Of a stretch of 64,000 nucleotides of DNA, positions 44,610 through 51,014 are shown piece after piece. Positions within the stretch are counted from its first letter, which is position 1; each line of letters begins with the position of its first letter. The translations under genes and the position numbers were made by a program. Source of the stretch: YC2-FULL-38-9 sp964629635 (lineage in GTDB: Bacteria > Patescibacteriota > Microgenomatia > UBA1406 > GWC2-37-13); NCBI GenBank assembly GCA_964629635.1, contig CAZVQS010000002.1, forward strand, positions 496,001-560,000, given 5' to 3'. The notes under the pieces were generated by a model that saw nothing but the letters and a program-made list of their open reading frames with translations, was not told where the DNA came from and did no database searches.

Positions 44610-44722
44610 GTATCTGTTGCTCACCATACATATCATTAAGCTGCGTGTTCCGATAGTCAGTTTAAGTCAAACAACGCTTTCAAGGAAACTACCATTTAAC
44701 TCGTGGAAAGGGGGTGGTACAC

Positions 44723-45025
44723 ATGGAGAAAAATAAACTGTTCGTAGGAAGCCTTCCCTGGTCAATCACCAACGACACGCTGCGCGAAATGTTTGCGCAG
44801 TACGGAGAAATCACCGAAGCAGTCGTGATCAACGACCGCGAATCCGGCAGATCGAAAGGATTCGGTTTCGTGACGTTCGCCAAGGAAGAAGATGCGCAGA
44901 AAGCGCTTGAAATGCACGGAAAGGAAGTCGAAGGAAGAACAATAAACGTGAATATCGCGAAACCCCGCGAAGAAAGAGGGGGTGGTGGCGGTTACCGGAG
45001 AGATGACAGAAGAAGAAGCTATTGA
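44723..45025 (+). CDS. RRM-type RNA-binding protein
   Basis: A 100-residue protein with one RNA recognition motif: RNP2 LFVGSLPW (residues 6-13), RNP1 RSKGFGFVTF (residues about 45-54), and a Gly/Arg/Asp tail (GGGGGYRRDDRRR). Such proteins in cyanobacteria and other bacteria are cold-responsive RNA binders. It has a long leader and a strong GGGGGTGG Shine-Dalgarno six bases from the ATG, unlike most genes here; start chosen at 44723. Confidence 0.93.
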   Translation: MEKNKLFVGSLPWSITNDTLREMFAQYGEITEAVVINDRESGRSKGFGFVTFAKEEDAQKALEMHGKEVEGRTINVNIAKPREERGGGGGYRRDDRRRSY

Positions 45026-45051
45026 TAAACATTTTTATCCGCCATGTTTGA

Positions 45052-45348
45052 ATGAAAATTCAAACACAGCGAAGTACAGTGTTTGATAAAAACTCTATGA
45101 AAAACGGATACCAAAACCTTTGCGTACGATGCGGCAAACCGCGTATCGTTGTGCGTACATGGGAAGAAAAACTGGAGTTCACGTCGGTAACCAATACCGA
45201 AATGGCCTGCCCCGACCCCGATTGCCAGAAATTGGTTAACGCCGAAAACAAAAAACAGTTGGACCGTTATACGCAAATGAAACGAAGAACCGCCGAACGC
45301 ATGAAAAAAATGGTCCGTGGCCGGCGGCGCAAAACTAAAACTGCATGA
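45052..45348 (+). CDS. Small basic zinc-ribbon-like protein
   Basis: A 98-residue protein with CVRCGKPR and ACPDPDCQKLV, giving a CxxC...CxxxxC set able to bind zinc, and a Lys/Arg-rich C-terminus (MKKMVRGRRRKTK). It looks like a nucleic-acid or ribosome-associated protein. The ATG at 45097 (MKNGYQNL) with GATAAA six bases upstream is an alternative start. Family not recognised. Confidence 0.65.
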   Translation: MKIQTQRSTVFDKNSMKNGYQNLCVRCGKPRIVVRTWEEKLEFTSVTNTEMACPDPDCQKLVNAENKKQLDRYTQMKRRTAERMKKMVRGRRRKTKTA

Positions 45349-45382
45349 TACGCTCCGGTATCTTTACCAATTTATAAGACCG

Positions 45383-45694
45383 ATGAATAAACCGTTCAAT
45401 GTCGCAAACCACATCTCTTATCAGGATGGCTCTGTCGTCAGCCGTGAAATCTCCAAGGGATCGGGAGGCACCATCACGCTTTTTGCATTCGACGCGGGAC
45501 AGGGATTGAGCGAGCATAAAACACCGTTTGAAGCGTTTGTCCACGTGATAGACGGCGAAGCGGAAATAACGGTAGGCGGGTCCAAACATACCGTCAAAAC
45601 GGGAGAGATGATCCATATGCCCGCCAACGTTCCCCATGCGCTCCAGGCAGCAAGCCGGTTCAAGATGTTGCTTGTCATGATGAGAAAAACCTGA
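45383..45694 (+). CDS. Cupin domain protein
   Basis: A 103-residue single-domain cupin. GLSEHKTPFEAFVHVIDGEAEI carries the first metal motif with His and Glu, and GEMIHMPANVPHAL the second with His. Small cupins bind metals and serve as isomerases, oxygenases or sensors; the role here is open. It overlaps nothing when started at 45383. Confidence 0.88.
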   Translation: MNKPFNVANHISYQDGSVVSREISKGSGGTITLFAFDAGQGLSEHKTPFEAFVHVIDGEAEITVGGSKHTVKTGEMIHMPANVPHALQAASRFKMLLVMMRKT

Positions 45695-45712
45695 CAATGC
45701 TATACTGAATGA

Positions 45713-46447
45713 ATGATACGCGTTGCGGCAACGGGAGGAAAAATTCTCTTGTCTATTTTTTTCCTCGGCTTCATATATATCCTTATACTCATCCGCCCGC
45801 ATCTTTTTTTTAGACATAAATTCACAATCGGCGATACAACCGTTTATTCCACCGAGGATATTCCCGTTCGGGAAATGACTGCCATCGCCCAGGATGCAAT
45901 GAAGCGCGTGGAGAAATCGTCGATTTACCTGCCGATGAAACACGAGTTTTTCATCGTCAACCACCCCTATCTCTGGGCGTTCCTTGCGAACAGAAACAGG
46001 GGGGCAAGCGGCCTGAACTACACGATTTTCAACCATAACGTTTTCCTGCGCAAGGCTGACATCAAAAAAAACCAGCTGTTCGGCGCATCCGGCAAACCGG
46101 CGCGCGGTGACCGGACGCTTGCGTATTTCATGGCGCACGAGATGACCCATACGTTTGAGTTCCATGCCATGCCCTGGTACAAATACCCGGTCAATACGAA
46201 CTGGATCCTGGAAGGTTATGCCGAATACGTCGCGCACGGTTCCGAACCGTATGAAAAAGCGCTTAACCGGTACCTCAATGTCCGCGAAAACAAAGGGGAG
46301 AAATACTATACCAGGGTCAGGACCATGATCGCATACCTCCTGGAAAAAGAACACGCTTCGGTACCCGACCTCTGGGAACGGGTCGGGGAATATGATGCGG
46401 TTTTGAAAAAAGCGATACCGGATGACAAACCACTGATGGACGAATAA
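45713..46447 (+). CDS. Membrane-anchored zinc peptidase-like protein (HExxH)
   Basis: A 244-residue protein with an N-terminal membrane segment (residues 8-28) and an extracytoplasmic domain with YFMAHEMTHTFEF, a HExxH zinc motif, and downstream WILEGYAEYVAHG, whose Glu matches the third ligand of gluzincin-type peptidases (peptidase MA-like). Substrate unknown. TATACT ends six bases before the ATG. Confidence 0.78.
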   Translation: MIRVAATGGKILLSIFFLGFIYILILIRPHLFFRHKFTIGDTTVYSTEDIPVREMTAIAQDAMKRVEKSSIYLPMKHEFFIVNHPYLWAFLANRNRGASGLNYTIFNHNVFLRKADIKKNQLFGASGKPARGDRTLAYFMAHEMTHTFEFHAMPWYKYPVNTNWILEGYAEYVAHGSEPYEKALNRYLNVRENKGEKYYTRVRTMIAYLLEKEHASVPDLWERVGEYDAVLKKAIPDDKPLMDE

Positions 46448-46456
46448 ACGATGCTT

Positions 46457-46489
46457 AAAAAAAATACCCGCCCTTTTCAGGACGGGTAT
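46457..46489 (-). terminator. Intrinsic terminator of the histone-like gene
   Basis: On the reverse strand ATACCCG and CGGGTAT (46483-46489 and 46464-46470) form a stem with an extra CCT/AGG pairing in the loop, followed by eight T. It lies 18 bases after the stop at 46507. Confidence 0.85.
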
Positions 46490-46506
46490 TCGTATTGTCG
46501 ATGAGG

Positions 46507-46635
46507 TTATTTCCGTTTTGCCGTTTTCTTTGCGGCTTTTTTTACGGTTTTTTTTGCGACTTTTTTAGTTGCCTTGCGGACAACTTTTTTCGCAACTTTC
46601 TTCACCTTCCGAGCCACCGTCTTCTTTTTCTTCAT
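46507..46635 (-). CDS. Histone H1-like Lys/Ala-rich small protein
   Basis: A 42-residue ORF, ATG at 46635, made almost only of Lys, Ala, Val, Thr and Arg in KKVAKKVVRK and KKTVKKAAKK repeats, with no acidic residue. This is the composition of bacterial H1-like DNA-binding tails (Hc1, AlgP, HU C-terminal extensions). A textbook terminator follows directly, which supports a real, well-expressed gene. It probably coats DNA or RNA. Confidence 0.75.
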   Translation of the reverse strand: MKKKKTVARKVKKVAKKVVRKATKKVAKKTVKKAAKKTAKRK

Positions 46636-46800
46636 ACGAAAAATAAAAATGATAACTATATTTAACAGTATCAGGTTTCTTCAACTATGACAAGTACATT
46701 TTTCGCCATTTCTTATTACTGTCTTCTCAATGGCCTCTTAATGGATCCTTCCGGTGGTTAAGTAAACTTTTCGTATCAAGTGATAAGTTGCACTATGAAA

Positions 46801-46805
46801 GGAGG
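46801..46805 (+). promoter_or_regulatory. Exceptionally strong Shine-Dalgarno
   Basis: AAAGGAGGTGA (core at 46801-46805) matches the 16S tail almost completely, 12 bases before the ATG at 46818. Confidence 0.7.
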
Positions 46806-46817
46806 TGACACAACCAT

Positions 46818-47066
46818 ATGGACCTTTTAGTCATGATTCTTTTAGGTGGAATAGCCGGATGGATCGCATCAATGCTCATGGGGGCGGGGGGCGGACTTGT
46901 CTGGAATATCGTGATGGGCATCGTCGGCGCCGTTATCGGTGGATTTATCATGAACGCGCTTGGACAACCGGGCGTTACCGGTTTCAATCTGTACAGCATT
47001 ATCGTCGCCGTGATAGGTGCGGCCGTCGCCATTTATATCGGAAGGCTTTTGCGCAGGACAGCTTGA
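46818..47066 (+). CDS. GlsB/YeaQ/YmgE family stress membrane protein
   Basis: An 82-residue Gly-rich protein with three membrane segments: GGIAGWIASMLMG, NIVMGIVGAVIGGFIMNALG and IIVAVIGAAVAIYIGRLL, the classic transglycosylase-associated protein pattern. These proteins are general stress-induced; their activity is unknown. One of the few genes in the window with a full Shine-Dalgarno. Confidence 0.92.
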   Translation: MDLLVMILLGGIAGWIASMLMGAGGGLVWNIVMGIVGAVIGGFIMNALGQPGVTGFNLYSIIVAVIGAAVAIYIGRLLRRTA

Positions 47067-47077
47067 GAATTATGGGC

Positions 47078-47160
47078 GGCCTGGGTATTGTCGCAATGAA
47101 GCAATTCAACATATTGCAGGAATTTTCTCATAGATGAGCTCATTGGGAATATCCCAGGCC
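47078..47160. repeat. Long-range inverted repeat between convergent genes
   Basis: GGCCTGGG (47078-47085) and CCCAGGCC (47153-47160) are exact reverse complements, and the flanking TAT/ATA nearly extends the pairing. The 67 bases between them contain smaller repeats (GCAAT/ATTGC, TGAGCTCA). It fills the gap between the stress protein and the lipoprotein gene; terminator or small RNA. Confidence 0.5.
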
Positions 47161-47169
47161 GATATCCTT

Positions 47170-47796
47170 TCATATTCTCCGGTTCATGGGACCGCTCCTG
47201 CCGTTCATTCTGGGTTTGGATGCAGCGGAATGGGTAACGGTATGCCTGTCTCCTTTGAATATATTTCCCTTCTGAGGTATTTGGCGTTTGGGAAGATTTC
47301 CCAGCTGTTGGTCGAACCGGAATCCCGGAGTCAGGAATTCCTTCAGCTTACGGGCGTCCCTGCTGTCAACGAGGCAACCGTCCAGATCGACGCCGACTAT
47401 TCCGCCGTCCTGCAAGCGGGCAAGCGGCAGGAATACGTCCACATCCGGATGAACAAGCGTGGCGTTTCCGTTTTCCGACGGTATTTCGACTTCATTGAGC
47501 GATCCGTCACTATTGGCTTTGAACGTCTCCGATCCGGAAAACAGTTGGGTTTCAATCGAAAGGAGGTTGGGGTCCTTTGGGTCCCTGCGTTCGAAATATA
47601 TCCAGATGGTTGCATTCGGATTCGTCCGTTTATCGACGAATTCTTCCGGCGCGGAGCAAATAATCACCGGGCTTTGTTCAACCGCAGGACTCTCCTTGGT
47701 TTCGGCAGATGCGGTTTCTGTTGGACGGACTGTTTCAATGGGGGAGCATGAGGCAAGCAGCAGACTGGCGACAAGCAGCGCATTCGTTCTATTCAT
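47170..47796 (-). CDS. Lipoprotein of unknown function
   Basis: A 208-residue protein with a lipobox LLASC (Cys17 when started at 47796) after a hydrophobic signal, then a Thr/Glu/Ser linker and an extracytoplasmic domain (WIYFERRDPKDP, VGVDLDGCLVDSRDA). Family not recognised. An in-frame ATG at 47817 is an alternative start. Confidence 0.68.
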   Translation of the reverse strand: MNRTNALLVASLLLASCSPIETVRPTETASAETKESPAVEQSPVIICSAPEEFVDKRTNPNATIWIYFERRDPKDPNLLSIETQLFSGSETFKANSDGSLNEVEIPSENGNATLVHPDVDVFLPLARLQDGGIVGVDLDGCLVDSRDARKLKEFLTPGFRFDQQLGNLPKRQIPQKGNIFKGDRHTVTHSAASKPRMNGRSGPMNRRI

Positions 47797-47897
47797 CCAC
47801 TTCGGAGATTCGCTCATTACGGTCATTTTACCCGTCCTCCGTAAGAAAGCCGTAACAAAGCTTGATGACGTACTCTTCTTTGATATACTACTCCTAT

Positions 47898-48314
47898 ATG
47901 GTCATACTGTTCGTTTCCCGCAAAAACATATGCAGAAGCCAGATGGCTGAGGAACTTTTCAACAATCTTGATACCGGCCACATCGGACTGAGCGCGGGAA
48001 CGGACGCCGGCGCCTACAAAGACAAAAAACTGGCCGATATTTCTCCGGAAACGGTCGAAGCACTCAAGGACAAGGGCATTGATGCGTCCAAAAAAACGCC
48101 TATTCCTCTCACCGAAGAGCTTGCCGCATTCGCACAGAAGATAATCGTACTCTCGGACCGGAAACACGTGCCCGCATACGTCACCCGTTCGGAAAAGACC
48201 GAATACTGGGATATCGAAAATCCTGAAGGCAAGGACTACGAATTCCTTATGCTCGTGCGTGCACGCATCGAACGGCTGGTCACCGATCTCTCTGCAAAAA
48301 TTCCCGCTGCCTGA
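47898..48314 (+). CDS. Low-molecular-weight phosphatase/arsenate reductase homologue lacking the catalytic Cys
   Basis: A 138-residue protein with the full LMW-PTP layout, but the P-loop reads LFVSRKNICRSQMAEE: the nucleophilic Cys of the Cys-x5-Arg-Ser loop is Ser (residue 7). The later acid site normally written as D-P is ENPEG (WDIENPEG), so the general-acid Asp appears to be Asn. Remaining P-loop residues (Asn, Arg, Ser) are intact. It may bind phosphate or phosphotyrosine without hydrolysis. TATACT ends eight bases before the ATG. Confidence 0.82.
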   Translation: MVILFVSRKNICRSQMAEELFNNLDTGHIGLSAGTDAGAYKDKKLADISPETVEALKDKGIDASKKTPIPLTEELAAFAQKIIVLSDRKHVPAYVTRSEKTEYWDIENPEGKDYEFLMLVRARIERLVTDLSAKIPAA

Positions 48315-48356
48315 CGGCTTCTTGCATACTGTTCCCGAAAATGGAATAATGATGAA

Positions 48357-48911
48357 ATGACGGGTAAAATTGCATATGCCGACGACGACCGCGAACCGGT
48401 TTCGTATCTCCTCAAACTGCGTCTTCCCTCCCTGTTTATCGGACTGGTACTGGGCATGTCTTTGTCTTTTGTGACTTCGCGCTTCGAACAGGTGCTTGCG
48501 GAAAACATACAGGTTGCCTATTTCATACCGTTCATCGTGTATCTGGCAGATGCGGTCGGAACCCAAACGCAAAATATATATACACGCGACCTCCGCACCG
48601 GACAAGCAAGTTTCAAGAAATACCTCCTCAAGGAATCGGTGCTGGGCATCATGCTCGGACTCATGTTCAGCTTTATCACAATACCCATCACCCTCGTTTG
48701 GTTCGGATCGTTCAAACTCGCCGCATCCGTGAGTATTGCGACATTTGGCGCGGTTTCGACCGCCCCGCTTATTGCGCTTCTCATCACGGAACTTTTGGAA
48801 CTGGAACATACGGATCCGGCTGTCGGCGCGGGGCCGCTTGCAACCGTTATCCAGGATACCGTCAGCGTGCTCATTTACGGTCTTGCCGCCAGCGCTATCC
48901 TGCTCTCATAA
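48357..48911 (+). CDS. MgtE-type magnesium channel, membrane domain only
   Basis: A 184-residue protein equal to the membrane core of MgtE: five hydrophobic segments, YLADAVGTQTQNIYTRDL (pore region), and DPAVGAGPLATVIQDTVSVLIYG with the conserved Asp. The N-domain and CBS domains that gate canonical MgtE (about 450 residues) are missing. It likely forms a homodimeric Mg channel with different control, or a partner supplies the sensor; none is encoded nearby. Confidence 0.83.
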   Translation: MTGKIAYADDDREPVSYLLKLRLPSLFIGLVLGMSLSFVTSRFEQVLAENIQVAYFIPFIVYLADAVGTQTQNIYTRDLRTGQASFKKYLLKESVLGIMLGLMFSFITIPITLVWFGSFKLAASVSIATFGAVSTAPLIALLITELLELEHTDPAVGAGPLATVIQDTVSVLIYGLAASAILLS

Positions 48912-48935
48912 AAAAGGGGCCGAATTAACGGCCCC
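48910..48935 (-). terminator. Intrinsic terminator of the coiled-coil protein gene
   Basis: GGGGCCG-AATTAA-CGGCCCC (48916-48935) with six T following on the reverse strand, 22 bases after the stop at 48958. It may also stop the convergent mgtE transcript. Confidence 0.85.
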
Positions 48936-48957
48936 CTGTCAAAGGCTCGGGTACGGC

Positions 48958-49446
48958 TCACCGTTTCCCGAAAAATGATGCCCATAAATTGTCCCAGCCG
49001 GTTTTGGTCTGGTCACCGAACGATTTCCACTGTTCGTAAAACGAATCCGTCATCGCCTTCCATTTTTCCAGATTGGCATCATACAGGTTTTTCCTGTTCT
49101 GGATGATGGTCGGGATAAGGGTTATCCGCTCCTGCGGCGTTTTCCCTTTCAGCATTTCTTTCGTTTCGTTCCTGAACTGTTCTTTGCTATCCCTGATCGT
49201 TTCCCTCAATTCCTTCTTTTCGTTTTTCATGCCTTCCTTCAACTCCTTGCGCTCTTCCCTGTTTTCTTCCTTCATTTTTTTCATCTCCTCGCGCCATTTT
49301 CCGGCCTCCGATGAAACGGATGAACTGGAAGACGACTGCGAACTTGAGGACGATGCGGAAGAGGAAGACGCTTCCTCAGCGAAAACATGAACGGGAACCG
49401 CAAATGCTGCAATTAACAAAGCGAACGCGAGAATCGAGTTTCTCAT
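48958..49446 (-). CDS. Secreted coiled-coil protein
   Basis: A 162-residue protein with a signal peptide (cleavage after VFA, about residue 23), a 25-residue Ser-rich linker and a long charged helix (Glu/Lys repeats, residues 50-100), then an aromatic end (WKSFGDQTKTGWDNLW). Probably a surface or periplasmic structural protein. No family recognised. Confidence 0.7.
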   Translation of the reverse strand: MRNSILAFALLIAAFAVPVHVFAEEASSSSASSSSSQSSSSSSVSSEAGKWREEMKKMKEENREERKELKEGMKNEKKELRETIRDSKEQFRNETKEMLKGKTPQERITLIPTIIQNRKNLYDANLEKWKAMTDSFYEQWKSFGDQTKTGWDNLWASFFGKR

Positions 49447-49517
49447 ACTGGAAAAATCAATTGGTAATGCAACCGGTTACCAATGACTATGCAGCGTCCG
49501 TCAAATAGTTTCAAAGA

Positions 49518-50252
49518 TCACATGCGCCTCCCGCCGAATACGAGATCCACGCTCGTACCGTTCACGCCGATACCGACATCGGTCCAATCTCCGCTCAGCT
49601 GGTTGTTGTCATGGGGCGCGTCGCCGGCAAACACCCATTCGATAAGATGGGTGCCGCTCAACTTATACCCTTTGCTTGCGTTTTCGCCGAGAGCCCAGAA
49701 GCCGAGCTTTTTCCGGTTGTCCCCGTTGTTCACGTAATCGAGAAAACCCCGATGTTCGTCAAGGCCGGTGGACTCGAAATAATTGGCCCGTTCAATCGCG
49801 AACGATGCAAGGTTATTGTCCCAATTAAGCGCATGGATTCCCTTGCCGGTCCGGTATCTGTTAAGCGCATCGAATATTTCCTGCGCACTTGCCATCGAAG
49901 CATCGTCTTGCACATCCATCGTGTATCCGTATTCAGACCCTTCCACTTTCCGCGCCACGCCGTATTTTTGTTCCTCCTGCGGGGCGGGGACTGCAGTCGG
50001 TGCGGCTGTCACAACGACGGGAACCGGGGTTGCGGTCGGAGAGGGAGGAAGGGGAGTAGCGGTCGGGACCGCTGTGGGCGAGGGTGCCCGGGTGGGCGAG
50101 GGACTGGGGGTTGACGTAATGAACAACGCCGACTTTACCGTGAACTTCGGGAACTGCATCTGCGGCCTCAGGTAAAAAGGAACGCCGATGACGAAAAAGG
50201 GGAGGAACAGAAACATCCTGCGTTGAAAAAAACGGTGTATGCGGTTTCTCAT
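49518..50252 (-). CDS. Membrane-anchored CAP (SCP/PR-1) domain protein
   Basis: A 244-residue protein with an N-terminal anchor (residues 12-30), a Thr/Pro-rich stalk (about 47-95) and a CAP domain: IFDALNRYRTGKGIHALNWD, EHRGFLDYV, FWALGENASKGY and the C-terminal GIGVNGTSVDLVFG. The domain is widespread in secreted bacterial proteins of uncertain activity. TATAAT ends eight bases before the ATG. Confidence 0.88.
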   Translation of the reverse strand: MRNRIHRFFQRRMFLFLPFFVIGVPFYLRPQMQFPKFTVKSALFITSTPSPSPTRAPSPTAVPTATPLPPSPTATPVPVVVTAAPTAVPAPQEEQKYGVARKVEGSEYGYTMDVQDDASMASAQEIFDALNRYRTGKGIHALNWDNNLASFAIERANYFESTGLDEHRGFLDYVNNGDNRKKLGFWALGENASKGYKLSGTHLIEWVFAGDAPHDNNQLSGDWTDVGIGVNGTSVDLVFGGRRM

Positions 50253-50308
50253 CAGTAAGAATTATATGAGCAAAAAATCAAATTGCTGTAAGAATCCGTG
50301 TAAGAAAT

Positions 50309-50339
50309 ATTTGAAACCTGGTTTCAAATTGTGTATGAT
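50309..50339 (+). promoter_or_regulatory. Fur-family operator inside a leaderless promoter
   Basis: TTGAAA (50311-50316), 17-base spacer, TATGAT (50334-50339), seven bases to the ATG at 50347. A perfect inverted repeat ATTTGAAAC-CTG-GTTTCAAAT (50309-50329) covers the -35 box and half the spacer, predicting self-repression of the operon. Confidence 0.75.
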
Positions 50340-50346
50340 ATACCCC

Positions 50347-50790
50347 ATGGAAGAACGGGCTGCGCATACCGACAGATACATGGAGCCGTTGAAGAAATCG
50401 GGCAAGTACGACACGCGCCAGCGCAGGATCATACTGTCGATCATCAAGGATTCGGCGAACAAACACAGTTCTTTTGCCGATATCGCCAGGAAAACCAAAC
50501 AGGTTGACCCGAAAATCGGGAAAGTAACCGTATACCGAACCCTTGCGCTTCTCGCCCTGCATGACGTCGTCACTTCATACGTCGACAAGAAGGGGATAAC
50601 ACGGTATGAGCTTCCCCGCCGCAAACATATCCATATAGCCTGCGACCGCTGCAATAAAATCCAGGAATATGCCAGCGACCGCATCGAATCCCTTATCCGG
50701 CGAGATCTGGCTGCGAGAAAATTCGATGATTCAAACTGCTCCATTCTTATTACCGCAACATGCGGGTATTGCCGGAAAAAGAAATCATGA
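50347..50790 (+). CDS. Fur family metal-responsive regulator
   Basis: A 147-residue protein starting at MEERAAHTDR. The winged helix (RQRRIILSIIKD, KVTVYRTLALLALHDVV) and the dimer domain with KHIHIACDRCNKIQEY (His and CxxC) and TATCGYCRKKK (second CxxC of the structural zinc site) are intact. Given the downstream feoAB it is probably a Fur-type iron sensor, though PerR or Zur cannot be excluded. Its stop overlaps the feoA start (ATGA). Confidence 0.92.
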   Translation: MEERAAHTDRYMEPLKKSGKYDTRQRRIILSIIKDSANKHSSFADIARKTKQVDPKIGKVTVYRTLALLALHDVVTSYVDKKGITRYELPRRKHIHIACDRCNKIQEYASDRIESLIRRDLAARKFDDSNCSILITATCGYCRKKKS

Positions 50791-51014
50791 GCCCCATAAC
50801 CCATCTTCCAATGAACACGCATGCCATAATCCGCTCGGTCAACGGAAGCGATACCGTCAGGAAGCGGCTTACCGGAATGGGTCTGGTCAAACGCGCCCGG
50901 GTACTAGTCATTCGCGCGTCACCGCACAGCGGGCTGGTCCTGATCAAGCACGGAAACAGGAGGCTCGCCATAAGATGCGGGAAATCCCTCCAGATCATCT
51001 GTTCCAAAATATGA
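50787..51014 (+). CDS. feoA: FeoA-like SH3-fold protein
   Basis: A 75-residue protein: NTHAIIRSVNGSDTVRKRLTGMGLVKRARVLVIR (residues about 12-45) is the FeoA signature with the conserved Leu-x-x-Met-Gly turn. It supports the FeoB iron channel. Both ends overlap neighbours by ATGA junctions, so fur, feoA and feoB are translationally coupled. Confidence 0.9.
   Translation: MSPITHLPMNTHAIIRSVNGSDTVRKRLTGMGLVKRARVLVIRASPHSGLVLIKHGNRRLAIRCGKSLQIICSKI

Noticed and set aside
45335..46354. 339-residue ORF on the reverse strand
   Set aside because: It is the shadow of the cupin and HExxH peptidase genes, which have clear motifs on the forward strand.
47823..48809. 328-residue ORF on the reverse strand
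   Set aside because: Opposes the phosphatase homologue and MgtE genes, has low-complexity Arg/His composition and no motifs.
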